Part shown: positions 11,080 to 23,870 of the stretch, in pieces | Position numbering within the stretch: position 1 is the first letter of the stretch | Layout of the letters: every line of letters starts with the position of its first letter | Assembly: GCF_043290135.1 (NCBI RefSeq) | Contig: NC_134710.1 | Location: forward strand, 203,444,192-203,508,191 | Origin: Rhipicephalus microplus | Lineage: Eukaryota > Arthropoda > Arachnida > Ixodida > Ixodidae | Length of the DNA: 64,000 nucleotides | Direction: 5' to 3' | Made by a program: the position numbers and the translations under genes | Notes under the pieces: model-generated | What the model was told of the DNA's origin: nothing | Databases searched by the model: none | The model's input: only the letters and a program-made list of their open reading frames with translations

Positions 11080-14000
11080 CAGTAAAAATGCTCTAGTATT
11101 ACTGAGCCTCAAGAACCTTACAGAGACACCCTTATTTACCACGTATACAAATCTTGGCGAAAAAATAGAGCGGTACTTTTAAATAAAATTTTCAATGAAC
11201 AACACCCAAACGACATTCCGGGAAGTTCGGAGGACAGCTACTTGATCAAATTTTTTTTCTCTCCAAATATTTATGAAGTTGACTGTTTTCAAAGCAGTAA
11301 ATCAGCATGAATTTTTCGCCTACATTTGAGATGGTCGCCAAAATGGCTGGTGCGTTTGGCTTGAAATGACAATTTGGCACAAGGCATCTTCATATGTGTA
11401 GAAACAGTAATTACGACTGCAAATTTTAAAATATTGAATTACTTTATAACCAGTGGAAATAGCCGGTCTAGTCAAATGCGCGAATAAACTTATTCGTACC
11501 AATAGTCTATAGCCATTTCGAAATTTTTAAATCACTCCAGTTGTGATCATCGCAGAGCGATGAAATTTAGCTAATTTAGCTGACGAACCTGAAACCGACG
11601 CACAAAACAGCGTATTTAGCATTCTCTTCGAAAGCGCTCTCAATGAATTGTTCGTTGTTTTATACTGTGTTAAAGGTTGATTGTTTAATTTAGTCTTTTA
11701 ACTACTGCCGCTGTCAATGTTTGTACACGTCTGAAAATGCCTTAAGGCTAAGTAAAGGTAACGCCACAGGTCGCATACAGATGGATCTCTCTGCAATATT
11801 TAAGTATAAGTTGGCGTATTTATCTTGTAGAGGAGACTCAGCACTCGGGCCTAATACGAACCTGATTCAGGCCCAGGCCTGACCCAAGCCAGAAGCTCAG
11901 GGGTCCGAGCCCGGTCCGGGCTTGATCAAACGATGGCTTAGCCGGGATAGGCCTGAGATTTCGGGCAGTGCTCTAGCCGATACTTCCTAGCAAAACTAAC
12001 GTGTATCGTCTCGCACGTCTCGCTACCACAAGAGGGCGCATTCACTGTGGATTCCTGCGGCAGTGGAGACCACGACAAAAAGCAGAGCGTACGCAATTCA
12101 AGTGGGCGCATATGTTTTTTTACGCGTACGAGCGAGAATCACCTCCATAATCTTCTGGCTGCACTGAAGGCTGATATTTTTTTTTTGTGTTGCCGCATTT
12201 ACTTTAGACCAATGGGCAATGAAAGGCATAGCCACTGTTGAATGCTCCTGTTAATGATCCATGTAAAGAGGTGTGAATGCGTCTGTGGCAGTAATACATT
12301 TTTTGTTTACGTTCTATTTTCATGTCAGTGTCAAATTCTTCCATTCAAAATTATATCTTAGTTATAGCATTTGTCCTTTCTGGAGGTGCATATGGATGAA
12401 AAGTGGGCTAATTGTCGTCGTTGTATCATATTCCTCTCCTAACGTGAATACTCCTTTTACTATTTTATCGCATACGGATATTTATGAGATGGTCATCCGA
12501 AGTAGTTATGCGCTATGTAACTGAGTGTCCTGGTCATGTGACTGAAATGAAATTATAAGTAATTTTCTCTGAACATTGTAGAAGGCTTTCATTAGTGGAC
12601 ACATATACTGTCCGCATCTTTCAGAGTGATAATGCTTGAATTTTCATCGTCGACTTTTTCGTCATCTATATTTTGACTATATTTTGGTAGCGACAAGGCA
12701 ATATCAGCATCGTGTTCAATTACAGTACTCTCGACTGCATCCAAATCAAAGGGTCGCACATGCTGCAGAGTGGCGTCTTTCTAAAGAAACCTAAATATTC
12801 GACAGTGTAGACTACTGAAGAATAAAAGTGCAAATAACACAGTGTTTCATACCAAGTACACCAAGCTCTGAAGGCGCGTTGCGTTTTTCTTGAAAGAGCA
12901 AAAGATTTCAATTTTTGTTCTTACATTGCTAACGTACCTACTGAACACCGCAAAACTCACAGTGCGAATGGGTGACCATAATTGACAAAAACGTGCCTGT
13001 AACCAGCCTGTGGCAGTCGCCGAACCGGCGAATTTCAATGCAGACGTAGTCTAGATGTATAGCGAGTGCTGCAGTCTCCTGCCTGTTTCGTGGTTCTGCG
13101 GCGCGGTGGGAGGTAGCTTTGATTACACAAGAGCGTGTGCACGACTTATCGAAATAGCGTTACAATAAAAAAAAGAATGCTAGTTCCATGAATAAATAAA
13201 GAAATACGTTTATAGTGTAAGCGGTGAGCGTAGAAGCGGCATTCTTTCTACTTCCCGTGCAGATCAGGCTCTCATTTTTTTACTCCTTTTTCAGTGCCCC
13301 TACACAATACAGCCCGCTAACTTCGAAGTATAGTAAGTTTCCTGCGCATACAGATCTTTTGCGGAGGCATCTCAATATGAGCGGTGCAAATCGGTTGCAA
13401 AATAACTCTATCTGAAAATATAGATGCCCCAGCAGTAACTTTACTTCTGGTACGCCTTGACCCAAAATTTCCAAATCAGCGTGAGGTTATAAAAAGCGCA
13501 AAACCATTTTTTTTATCGCCGCATACAAACTGCACCATCAGCACGGAAGCCTTTTCACTTCTCCGTAGGAGCGCCGCGGTGCGGTTAAAAAAGTGAGCGA
13601 CGTCCACCTATGGAAACTCGCTTCATGTAGTTGGGACGGCCGGAGAAAAACAGTTTACGCGCCCGCCCTCTCGGGGGCCATAGCCGAAGTTTACTTCCGA
13701 ATTTGGCGTGATTATCTCGAGCGGCACTTTGGTTTCAGCTATGTAGTCTGCAACCGTCTGTGGTTACAAGTTTCAGCTTCCCTGGGTAACCACGTATGCG
13801 GAGTGCTCAGGTGTTTTTTTTTTTGTCGTCTTTTAAGCTGTATAGTTTCGTTCAGAGTGTTATTGTTCTCCCTCGTTTGGATTTCACCGAGCCCAATGGC
13901 AGTGAGATCGAATCTTTGGAGTGGAAGGTTTCTAGTCAGTAGGCTGGCCACCAAAGCACTCACTTCAAAAAAACAGCAACAAAAGAAGAGGGATAAGAAG

Positions 14001-16325
14001 AGAAAAAATTATTTATATAAGTTCCAAGGGTGACATGCCCTAAATTCATCTCTCTTTTTTTTACCTCATAATGCCCACTGAAATTATGGGTGAACTGTGT
14101 TTACTTTTTCGTACACACCACCAATTTTCTACATGTGTGGTCCTCAACTTCCTCGCACGTTATGTTGTTAACCTCCAAATTTTTCTCTCGTTTGTTCAAG
14201 ACAATAAAAATAAATGACTGCACATTTTCTTTTCAAGGATTATGTACCAGTCATAACTTTGTATCGTTTGCAAAATGAACATCTGTCAATATAAATGTTC
14301 TCTCTGAACTTTCTTCGCATCACAAAGAAACTCTAGCAATATGTGGCCTCGACAAACACACTCTCGGGTGAATTCTACAGGCTCACTACCAATCGTGATT
14401 CTTGTCTTTTTGGAAGGTAAAGAACAATACTTTCAGGACAGTCATGTTTAACTCAATTCCTAAATTTTGTCAGCTGTTGTCCTGAATAACTTGCCGTAGA
14501 TTGGACACTGTAGGTAGAGTACTTAGCCTTCCTATTCTTGCCTGACCGCTTTTTTATTTGGCTTAATTTTCTGCTTTTCTTGTAGAGAAAATTGCATACG
14601 TCGTCATAATGCATCTTGGTAATGCAATGAATACGGGTATTTCTTCTTTATCGCATGCTTTGACAGCCATAATAAATTAATAGGTTTGACAAACTATTAA
14701 TTTACCTGATATTTGTGGTGCATAGAATTCATTGAAGAACATTTATTGGTAAAGCCAGTCCATTCTCTATCTTTAGCAGTGTCGCGCTCACACAATTGGA
14801 AATGTTTTTGTTCTGGGGGAGAAGGGCAGTGTTTTGTTCAAAACTGAAAGCACGTCGTTCCCCCAATGAGGCGATCGTATGAAATTATTTCAGTTGTTGA
14901 ATTTTTTATCCGAAGCTTAATAAGACATATGATTTGTTAAATTTATTTTGAGACTGGTATTTTGGGGATCACCACACAGACTTTCTTGCGCAGGTATTGT
15001 TTCTAAGCTTAGTGGATTGAAAACTAAAAGCAATTCAAGTGCATATGATTCTTCTTTGTTTAAAGCGGCTGTTATTTTATCTTCATATGCCATCTTTTTT
15101 ATTATTATTTCTTGTGAATCTATCCTTACTTAATCCCTAATTAAAGTTCTTATGTGTTCTGATTTCATTAGAGTGAAGCGAGGTTGTGTGACTGCTCTTG
15201 CTACCTTAAATTTCAAGAGATGTCCTCTCTTGCTTTTGCTACATCATCGAAGTAAAACCATAATAATTTTCCCTACCATACATATTGCTCCTTGCTATGA
15301 TAAGTATTCGTCTCAGTGTTTTTTGTTGCTTCTTCATTAATGAAAACATCCTAATTATCAAGGCTTATTTCGTGGTAGTTCCAGCCCAGCAGGTATAAAA
15401 TGGTGAGATGCAAGTTGATAAAATATCAGTGATTCACTAGCTGCTGAAGCATTCCTGACACCCAGTAGTACGTAATCCAAATGACATGGTATACGTTGAA
15501 AACACAACGCCGAATTAGAGACGCATAACTGGTTACCAGAAACGCCTGTCTGAATATTGAAAGGCTGATGAAAAAGTGGTGGCCTAGACTGGTTACCAGT
15601 GATATAATTTTTTATGACAAGATTTCCCATGCCAGTTTATCATTGTAGTGATCTGAGGGTGTCGTCGCTGCGAGTTTTAACCATCAGCATTACTTCAATG
15701 AACACGTCTGCATAATATTACAATTGGGGCATTATTCCATAACAGTGCAGCCTGTATTTGAAGAATATATAAAAGAAGGAATGAATTCGTCATTGTGTTA
15801 GATCTCTCCTTGACCATTACTTTGCTTTCAACAAAATTCAGACTGTACTACGCGCGGCATGCTGTGCTAGGTGGCGCGTGTCTCAGAGTATCAGTAAGTA
15901 CCAATGCATGTCCTTCACTCGCAAACACAATTCAGACCCGTTTGATTATACATTGTACACCATCCAGGTAACGCGAGTAACTAAGTATATATACCGTGAT
16001 GCTGATTTTTTGTCAACGCTTATTTATACAAAGTGCATTGAATATCCTACACAAAGGATAGCCTATAGAGTGCTGAACTTTGTAAACGGAACTTCCGGTT
16101 AGCTTCTCCTCTTAAAATCAGAGAACTACATTACATTTTGTACATAACATTTATGTTAGTGCACCTGTGTGGTCTGAGACTGACAAACTAAAATTCTATC
16201 TAATATGCTCGAGCTGGTTCAAGCCTACACAGTCTGTTTTGCAAGTAATTCTGATCTCTAGGGGCTAGATGGTGTTAAATAGTATGTGATTGGGCTGAGT
16301 GAGGTTAGGAGGGCAAATGAAGCCT
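11080..16325. other. Long stretch with no recognisable gene
   Basis: Frames are short and none matches a family I know. The longest, 146 codons at 13593-14033 plus, ends in a Lys/Gln-rich low-complexity tail and has no recognisable domain. There are several A- and T-rich runs. A GC-rich low-complexity patch lies at about 11835-11985. Confidence 0.5.
11835..11985. repeat. GC-rich low-complexity patch of GGCC/CCGAGC motifs
   Basis: Short degenerate motifs such as CAGGCCCAGGCCTGACCC and GAGCCCGGTCCGGGC recur, several of them palindromic. The patch stands out in base composition from its AT-rich surroundings. No coding frame follows it. Confidence 0.5.
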
Positions 16326-16329
16326 GTAC

Positions 16330-17150
16330 ACTTCAATAGAAAAGGCTCCTTCTCTTTTATTGTGGCTTGGCTGACAGAAGAGAACTGGGGTTGGGTTCCT
16401 TTTCCACATAGAGTCGATAACATAGGGTAATACTTTAAGGTTAATGAAAGGGAAGTAGGTATCGTTATTAAACTCAATAAGAGATACAAGATTAAGGTGG
16501 TACAGGCTCACGTGCCTGCATCCAGTCATGATAATGTATTATTTGAAAGTTTCAATAAAGACGTGAAATAAAAACGAATTCAGTGCCAAAGTAGAGAAAA
16601 AGGAGGCTGAAAACCAGTGAGTAGGAGATTATGGCATCGTTACTAGAAATGCCAGAGTAGAGCTATTAGTAAAATTCGCAGAACGCAATAATGTACGGAT
16701 CTTGAATACCTTCTACCAAAACAAGGGAAGCGTAAGTTGACATGAAGGAACCTTAATGGTGAAAGTAAGAACGAAATAGACTTTATGCTGAGTGCACACC
16801 CAGGCATGGTGCAGGATGTAGAAGTGCTTGACAAGTTACGATGCAGTGACTATATAATGGTAAGGTCTTGAATTTACAAAGGCTTGAAGAAGGAACCACA
16901 GAAACTGATAGAGAACAAGCCAATCTATGATGTAGCACTGAGGGTGTCGCTTTAGAACAAAGGCCCCACTTTTATCGTGGAAACTGCCCTTCACGTTGAA
17001 GCAATGAATAATATCCTGACGAGTATTATTAGGAAGTGTGAACTAGACTTTGGAGATACAGTAGTTATTAGACAGGACACTAGCAAGCTGTACCAGGAAA
17101 CATAGCATATTAGTAAGCGTCAAGGCACGAAAGCTTCAAACACAACAGAC
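16330..17150 (+). mobile_element. RTE-like LINE fragment (endonuclease region)
   Basis: Shifting plus-strand frames recover the C-terminal part of an RTE-type apurinic-like endonuclease. Landmarks are GDYGIVTRNARVELLVKFAE, then NNVRILNTFYQNKGS, then ERN and a DF-like segment at the IDFM position, then GMVQDVEVLDKLRCSDY. In RTE elements this region reads as a GDFNAK block, a FFQK(R)xSRKWTW block and an xCSDHR block. Here the final catalytic His is Tyr (SDY for SDH). Upstream GVGFLFH and KRYKIKVVQAHVPAS fit the earlier endonuclease strands. No RT follows, so the copy is truncated at both ends and dead. Confidence 0.65.
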
Positions 17151-17394
17151 GAACTACTGGTGAACCCCATGTACAGTGGAAATCGATAATATGCGAAGCA
17201 CGAATGAAAAAGGTTGATATGTCACTTTAAAGTTAGCACAACGTTACGATGCGGACGAACGGAGAACGCAGTAAATACAAGTAGAAATATTTTGCGCATT
17301 CACGTATGTAGATAACATTCAATAATTTTGTTTATTGTCGCGTAACGACGGCACCACTAACGTTCGCAATGCCAGCAAAAGCAATAATAGGAAA

Positions 17395-18420
17395 GTTAAT
17401 TAAGCCGTACTTGATTTCGTGTCCTAATTATCACGTTTGTGCCTGGAATTTGTGTTCGTTGTCCCTTCACGTCACGTAATACAAGTTTTAGCATATGTGA
17501 AGCTAGTGAAACGGCCACGAGCAAGCTATGAGCGTGGCATGTAGTCATGTTTAACAACAAGCTTATCATGATTATTATTTTTGGACGTGTCATTTACCTT
17601 TCTCGTCTGTTCACGTCACGTAATACTAATTTTGGTATATGTCAAGCTAACCAAACGGCCGTGACCGCATCATGAGCGTGGTATGTACTCATGTTTTTAT
17701 ATCATCCACACGTCATGGTTATCAAGCTTGCACCAGCCATATACCTTCGTCATCCATTCACGTCACGTACCCAACATCGAATCTGGTATATATGAAGCAA
17801 GCGAAATGACCACCAGTGCACTATGAGTGTACCATGTAGTGATGTTTTACATGACACGCCTATGATGATTATCATTTTTGGACATGTCGTTTACCTCTGT
17901 CGTCTTTCAGGTCACGTAATACTAAGTTTGGTATATTTAAAAAGCTTACGAAATGTCCACGAATGCATCATGAGCGTGGCGGGTGGTCATGTTTTACATG
18001 ACACGCAAATCGTGATAATCATGTTTGGGTGTGTGATTTACCTTCGTCGTCCGATGGCGTCACGTAAAACCAAATTTGGTAAATGTGAAGCTAGCGAAAC
18101 CACCGCGAGCTCATCACGAGCGTGACTTGTCATGTTCTCACATGATACGCATGTCATGATTTTCACGTTAGGGCCTGTCACTTATGTTCGCAACGCAGTC
18201 ATGTCATACCATACCAGTTTTGCAATATGTCATGTGAACTAAACTGCCGCAAGGGAAGCAAGACCATCACATGTAAGTGATGACGTTCATTACATAAAAC
18301 TCATGATTATCATGTTACGACTAGTCACTATGCTAGTGATATGGGCAAGTTATGCCATACCAATTTCGGTACAGATTTCATTAGTGAGATGGCCTTACCA
18401 TTCATCACCTGGTTTAGACT
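17395..18420. repeat. Satellite array, about 147-bp monomer, at least 7 diverged copies
   Basis: The anchor motif GTCACGTAAT or a variant recurs at 17471, 17615, 17762, 17911, 18059, 18203 (as GTCATACC) and 18354 (as GCCATAC). The spacings are 144, 147, 149, 148, 144 and 151. Around each anchor the monomer carries TTTGGTATATG-AAGCTA, then GAAA-GGCC, then CATGAGCGTGGC, then ATGTTTTACATGACACGC, then a TCATGATTATCATG core. Monomers are clearly related but diverged, which fits an old or array-edge segment. It begins after the RTE fragment and ends before the LINE at 18.6 kb. Confidence 0.85.
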
Positions 18421-18626
18421 AAAATTCGTATGGCAGCGTAAGAGCGTTCAACAAATATGAGTGTCTGTTCATGACATGATTAATAACATAAAAATCTTGT
18501 CGCGTATGTTGTCGGACCCTCTCTTTTAGGCCCTTTTAACACATACCCGTATACCAGCGGCCGCAGGTGTGTTGGTAGGCGCAACAGGTGATTGACAGGT
18601 AATATCTACATAAGAATAACGAGAAT

Positions 18627-21512
18627 GAATGAATGAATGAACTTTATTTGAAGTCCGGCAGTGCCCTTCGGGTAAGGCGAGAAGGGGGAAGGGGGTGGGA
18701 GGGGATTAACTTCTGTTCTTTTTCGCCTTCTTGCGATGATAATGGCGGTGTCTCAGGTGACTGCATGAAGTCCTTGGAGCCAGGCGGCATCTTCAGCTTG
18801 CCTGGCGGCCCAAAGCTCGTTGGCCAGCTCGTCGCTGCATGGTTAGTGCCGCCTCCCAGTCGCTGTCGCAGCCAATTCGCAGCAGTGACCGCAGTCGCCG
18901 GGGCAGCCGGCCCTTGCGCGGGGGTAGCAGTAACGATTCGCCTCTGCATCCGTTCCCACCTAACGCGCGTCGCAAAATGAGTGGTGGCAGCGACATTAAC
19001 TTTTACGGCACACTCCCAAATTTTGTGCTGCATTGTGTCCCTCTTTCTACACACTTTTGTCTGGTATAGGCTTGGATAATACAGGCGTAGGATCACGGGG
19101 CTGGGGCACGCATGTGTTTGCAATAATTTCAAAGTTACGGCCTGTCTTTTGTATATTTGGTTGTTTGGTGGTGGGTATTTCGTCTCTTTAGTATATGTAA
19201 TGTTGTGTAATATCATTTAATGTGGTCAGGCAATCACCGCACGACCATTCCAGCTGTTGTTGTGTTATTAATGTCATCGCTACGCTCTCGGGGGTGTAGG
19301 CAGCCACCGAATGGGAAACGGCGAACAATGCCAAGGTTGCGGACCGTGATCGGAACCATCGTCTTCTCCCCGCATTGTGTATGGTATGTTATACCTCAAG
19401 ACTCGAGGATGCGCCTGCCCGCCTCGCACTTGAACAATCGCTCGTATCAAGCAATGTTGTGCACCTCTATCGGTTTGCCCAGAGTGTTTTGCTGGTCCAG
19501 CTCTAAGAACGTGTCGGTGCTCGCGGTGACAGGTATGCCTGCGAATCATGCAATTAACTTTGTTTCTTTTGGACGCGAGCCGCTTTAGATGAGGGGCTAC
19601 GAATGTTATGCGACTGATCACGTAAGCCTGTACGAGGCGGATCGCGCAGTTTTATACGCATACTGCTACGTTTCTTGCTTGTGCGGTGGAGGAGTCAAAT
19701 TGAGTCGATCTACCGAACGTCTACATCTTCGTACCATCTCACCATTGTGAAAGTTAGTCTACAAGTGTAGTCCCAATATCCTTATGTGCTCTACGCTTGG
19801 TATGGGAACACCGTCTACCGTTATTACTCTAATTACTCTCCTCCGCCGAAAAGGACAGCTTTGCGGCTCCTTTTTGTGGGTCTGTAGAGTAGTAGCTCGG
19901 ACTTGGCCACCGAAAATTCGAGGCCTATACCTCGCAAGAATTCCGGGACCACGTACGCGCCCATCTGAAGCATTCGTTCCACGTGGCCGACACACCACAA
20001 AAGCTGTGATGCAGCCCCTCTATTGTAGACAGAACTGGCCAACTCAGGCGCTATGCCACAATTCAATCCGTGATCCTGAGTCAGGATCGACGGATCTCCC
20101 ACCACCAAATTATTGTAGACAGTTTTTCAGGTAGGCCAAGAAGGACAAAGTTGAACAACATGAGCGACATGACAGAGCTTTGTGGTGTACCCGTCAGTCC
20201 TGTCTTTAATTCCGGTGATTCTGCGTTGCCGAAGACGACGCTGGCACGCCTGCTGATGAGGAAATTACGTATATAGTTTTAAAACCTTTGGCCTAATCCC
20301 AGCGATCGGACACGGTCGAAAATCACCGCATGCTGTAAGCTGTCACTAGTTTTATTTCAGATCAAGGCCAAGAATCGCATTGGTGGAACAAGAATTGCTG
20401 TCTACGATCTGATGTTTCAGCTGCAGCATCACGTCCTGCGCAGAAAGGTTGTGACGAAATACTTACATCGTGGGGGGGGGAGGGGAGATGTGAGCGCCTT
20501 CAGGTAATTCAGTCATGCGAGTCAGGACCGCAAGCTCCATGACTTTGCTCAGGCAGGACGTGAGCGAAGTTGGTCTTAGGTTATCAATCTTCACCTGCTT
20601 GCCTAGCTTCGGTGTCATGATCAGGTGGGTTAGTTTTCATGCATCTGGGGAGTGAACCCTCTTGCCAGCAGTCGTTAACGTAGACCTTGAGTCGCGTAAT
20701 TGACTCGTCATCCAGGTTGCCAGTATGCCAATATTGTGTCCATGAGTGCTCTTGCTCTCCTCCAGATCCAGAAAGGGCCGAAAGAGGCACCAAGCTCTCG
20801 CACGCGCATCTGTCTTTCGAGGCTATTGCACGTCTCCTTCGAAAGCACGTGGCTTACCTGTAACGCGTGTTCTTCTACCTCCCTGTCCAGTTTTGTAACA
20901 TTCTGTAGCGCCTTTGACGCTTCCATCTCTTCAGCAGACCCTGCTTGGCCTCCCACATGTGCAGGAGCGTGCTTTCAATCACAGGAAGTTTTGCCTCTGG
21001 AGGGACCTCTTGCCCTGAGCCTTTTGGTCCATACTTTAATATTCGTTATCGGCTTACCACCTCGCTCACGTTCCTTGCGTGTCTTACAAAATACAACCCA
21101 TTACACGTGAGAGAGACTACATTCTCTGGGCTTCCATTCGCTATCGAAGTGACACCGGATAACACACTACCCTGTATCAATTCGAATATCTAAAAGGAAT
21201 GGTTGATTGTTTGAACCTCTTGCATGTTGTGCCGCTGCGTGTTGGCTATGTGAGTCACGAACGAAAAGTCTGATAGCGTGTCAAAGCACGTGCTATGTCC
21301 TCTGCGCGTGGAATAGGCAGGGTTCGCTATGAGTTATAGCCGCAGGTCTGCCGAGTCCTCCTACAGGCGCCTGCCCTTGGGTGTTTCTCGTGCGTATCTC
21401 TTAGCGCGTTGAAGTCGCCCGAAACGAGTAGCACCCCATCACCGGCGACAGCGCGTAGCTTGCGGAACATCTCCCTAAATCTGTGCTGCAACGGGGGTTT
21501 GCTGTAAATGTT
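18627..21512 (-). mobile_element. I/R1-like LINE, 3' two thirds (3' part of a split element)
   Basis: The minus strand carries, in sense order, the endonuclease C-terminal half (GDFNALRDTHEKHPRAG near 21410), a linker with EEHALQVSH, RT fragments (LDDESITRLKVYVNDCW and GLEFSVAKSELLLYRPT) and a C-terminal LANELWAARQAEDAAWLQGL. It ends in AAATAAAGTTCATTC with an (ATTC)n tail at 18627-18645. Many stops and frameshifts are present, and I could not locate the RT YADD box. The 5' part of the same element lies at 25922-26550; the two were separated by an LTR-retrotransposon insertion. Confidence 0.8.
18640..21507 (-). pseudogene. LINE ORF2, 3' part (endonuclease C-terminus, RT, C-terminal domain)
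   Basis: Translation in shifting minus-strand frames gives IYSKPPLQHRF at the upstream break, then VLLVSGDFNALRDTHEKH, which holds the D and N of the endonuclease GDFN block. RT remnants follow at about 20.9-19.7 kb and a C-terminal region at 19.2-18.65 kb with a WEAAL motif and a degenerate Cys-rich segment. An RNase H domain, usual in this family, is too decayed for me to place. The upstream break falls inside the codon order LFVLN then IYSKP, which is restored when the LTR element is removed. Confidence 0.7.
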
Positions 21513-21687
21513 TATGGCAAGCCGTTAGTGTCTCGGAGAAGGCGAAGAAGTTGTGCCGCAGGTGCTTGGTGTGTTTGAGCCAGCTGAGAAAAGAAGACGC
21601 CAGCAAGAACGAGAGCGTCTGCGGACGTCCATGCCAGACCAGGGACAAATAAAAATTGTGCAAGCCAAACGCCACACATCTTTCTAC
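21513..21687 (+). repeat. 5' LTR
   Basis: About 175 bases starting TATGGCAAGCCG and ending ATCTTTCTAC. It aligns with 25748-25921 over its full length; by eye roughly three quarters of positions match. It contains AATAAAAA near its end, a possible polyadenylation signal. Confidence 0.85.
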
Positions 21688-21689
21688 AA

Positions 21690-21705
21690 GTGGTGACGCG
21701 GTCTT
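21690..21705 (+). other. Likely primer-binding site
   Basis: TGGTGACGCGGTC begins within a few bases of the 5' LTR end. LTR retrotransposons place a TGG-initial tRNA-complementary site there. I could not identify the tRNA. Confidence 0.5.
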
Positions 21706-21892
21706 CGAGTGGCAACGCGCACCTACTCGTTCTTTCGTCAATGCACCGAGCGTCATGACCAACTCTAATTCTACCTGGCTTGACACTGCGGCTGCTGCTC
21801 TTCTTCGGTAGCTCTTCTCCTGTACTTCTCATCTGCTCAGCGTCTTCGGTTACTACGGTTACAGCCTTCAGACCCATTAATTTTGGCTGACC

Positions 21893-22620
21893 ATGGACAC
21901 AGCACCCAACAGCGACGCCACGCCAAAGCCCTTAGTACATGACCCTGTCGTCGCTACTCCCAGGTTCCTGGAGTTTTGGCAGGCGGACTCTAAACTCTGG
22001 TTTCTGAGCAACGAGCCACTTTTCCAACGACACCGGATAACGTTGCAAACAGCGAGGTACGACTATGTCATCGGCGCTTTACCACCTGCTGTCACCGCCA
22101 TTGTAAGCGACATTCTGCGTTCTCCACATCCCGACAACCCCTACGACAACCTTGAAGACGAGCTCATATGCCGGACAACTGAGTCGGAACAGCGTAGGCT
22201 GCAGCAGCTACTCACCTCAAAAGAACTCGGTGACCGAATGCCTACGGAGCTTCTGAGTCGCATGCGCCACCCGATTGGAGACCACTCTGCTGTATTGGAC
22301 GCACTAATTCTACGCGATTTCTTCTTACAGCGACTGCCACAGCAGATGATTTTGCGGTGCGGATGATTTTGAGTGTATCGTCTACAGAAACCATCGACTC
22401 ACTAACGCGGATGGCCGACAAGATTATGAATGCTGGTGCCCCATCCATGTGTGCGATCGAGAGACCACGTGAATTTACCCTCTATGTGCTGGCCCGCGAG
22501 GATCACTTAGACCGCCTTCTTCAAGCTAACGAGTAGCTCAACCGCAAGGTAGATCAGTTGGACACTGAACTGGGTGCGCTCAAGGTTGCCCACTGCCACA
22601 ACGCGTCATGAAAACAGCGC
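21893..22620 (+). pseudogene. Ty3/gypsy gag-like protein (broken)
   Basis: The first ATG after the 5' LTR opens a 157-codon frame. Its protein holds a capsid-like region with FLEFWQADSKLWFLSNEPLF, YDYVIGALPPAVTAIVSDIL and then RTTESEQRRLQQLL and ELGDRMPTELLSRM. This is the arthropod Ty3/gypsy gag pattern, with W-F spacing and an EQRRLQQLL helix. A frameshift near 22356 moves the protein to another frame, where TIDSLTRMADKIMN follows. Stops then break it. No CCHC knuckle remains readable with confidence. Confidence 0.75.
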
Positions 22621-22699
22621 CAAAGCCGCGAAAGATTGCCAGGTCTGCTTCTCAGCGTCTGCTGGTATCACCACCGATACGGATCTCGGAATCGTCCAT

Positions 22700-23045
22700 G
22701 TAAACAGCCATGTTAGATTGCGGGAAACGCACCGGCTACACACTGACAGCGGCCAGTGCTTCAGGCCCGACATACAACCACCTATTTCACGTCACGGACC
22801 GCGTCACCAAAGTCCACTACCTCATCGTTACAGGTGCTGAAGTGTGTGTTGTTCCTCCTAAGTTGGAGGACCGCCGACGACGCCAGACCTCACCACCTGT
22901 CATTGAGGTGAATGATTCAACCATGAGGACCTACGCGCAGACTTCTGTTACGCTTGACATCGGCCTGAGATGCACGTTTTGGTGGATCTTCTTAATCGTT
23001 GACGTGTGTGTACCCATCATCAGTGCGGCTTTTTTGGCATTTTAA
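22700..23045 (+). pseudogene. Aspartic protease remnant
   Basis: The plus-strand frame contains HLFHVTDRVTKVHYLIVTGA followed by EVCVVPP. In Ty3/gypsy proteases the corresponding block reads as an aliphatic residue, D-T-G-A, then a valine-rich strand. Here the catalytic aspartate is replaced by valine (VTGA), so the protease would be inactive even in frame. It lies between gag and RT as expected. Confidence 0.7.
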
Positions 23046-23149
23046 GCTTGTGGTAGACCAACGTTATAGCCGTCTCGTGTTGTCTGAGACTTTCCTGACA
23101 GTTCGAGGTGTGGCGTCAAGTTTGCTATCCATGCGTCTCGTGAAAGCTC

Positions 23150-23870
23150 ATACCAAAATGCCTCCGCCATGGTCCACGCTTCTGCAAGAATTTCCCGACC
23201 TCTTTCGTGCTCCATCTCTTGAAGACCCGATACGCCACAGTGTCACTCATCCCATAGTGACAGTAGTAGTGCCGTTGTTTGCGCGTGCTCGTCGTCTCGC
23301 TCCTGACCACTACGAGATTGCAGCCTTAAATTCGAGCACATGCTTGAACTCGGATACGTCCGACCCTCTTCCGGTGACTGGTTTTCACCGCTACATATGC
23401 TTCCCAAGCCCTCAGGTGAATGGAGACCATGAGGTAACTACTGCGCTCTCAACGAAGTGACGATACCGGACCGCTATCCTATACCGCACTTCCAGGACTT
23501 CACTGCATTGCTGCACGGTTTTACTGTATTCAGAAAAATTGAATTAGTAAAGGCAAGCTACCAAATACTTGTCGAGGCTTCGGACGTACTGGAAGCTGCC
23601 ATAATAACATTTTTAGCATGTTTGAATACATGCGCATGCTTTTCGGTCGACGAAACGCCGCACAAATCTTTCAGTGGTTAGTGGACCAGGTACTTCGTGG
23701 CTTGACCTTCTGCTTCGCTACGTACGTGTGTTCAGCACCACTGCAGAAGATCACGAACTTCACCTGCGTCAGGTTTTCACACGACTCCGCAAATACGGAC
23801 TAGTAGTCAATGGACCGATGAGCGAGTTCAGAATTTTCTCACTGGACTTTCTTGGCCATTAAATGCGCTG
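23150..23870 (+). pseudogene. Ty3/gypsy reverse transcriptase (broken)
   Basis: Fragments in several plus-strand frames include HSVTHPIVT and FARARRLAPD (pre-RT), VTIPDRYPIPHFQDFTALL, FRKIELVKASYQILVE, LFGRRNAAQIFQWLVDQVL and LHLRQVFTRLRKYGLVVN. The palm aspartate of motif A is changed (IELVKA where IDLxKA is usual), and the YxDD box is eroded beyond recognition between the LTFCFA and TTAEDHELH segments. Both losses rule out activity. Confidence 0.8.

Noticed and set aside
13880..13975. tRNA-like minus-strand sequence
   Set aside because: The B-box-like AAAGATTCGATCTC is weak and the A-box part is not convincing at tRNA spacing.
13593..14033. 146-codon plus-strand frame as a host gene
   Set aside because: Ends in Lys/Gln-rich low complexity and crosses a long T run; no family resemblance.
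17395..18420. CRISPR-like array
   Set aside because: Monomers are contiguous, diverged along their entire length and lack unique spacers; eukaryotic satellite is the better reading.
18633..18980. Plus-strand 115-codon frame
   Set aside because: It is antisense to the C-terminal end of the split LINE, whose sense frame has a recognisable WAARQAEDAAW segment.
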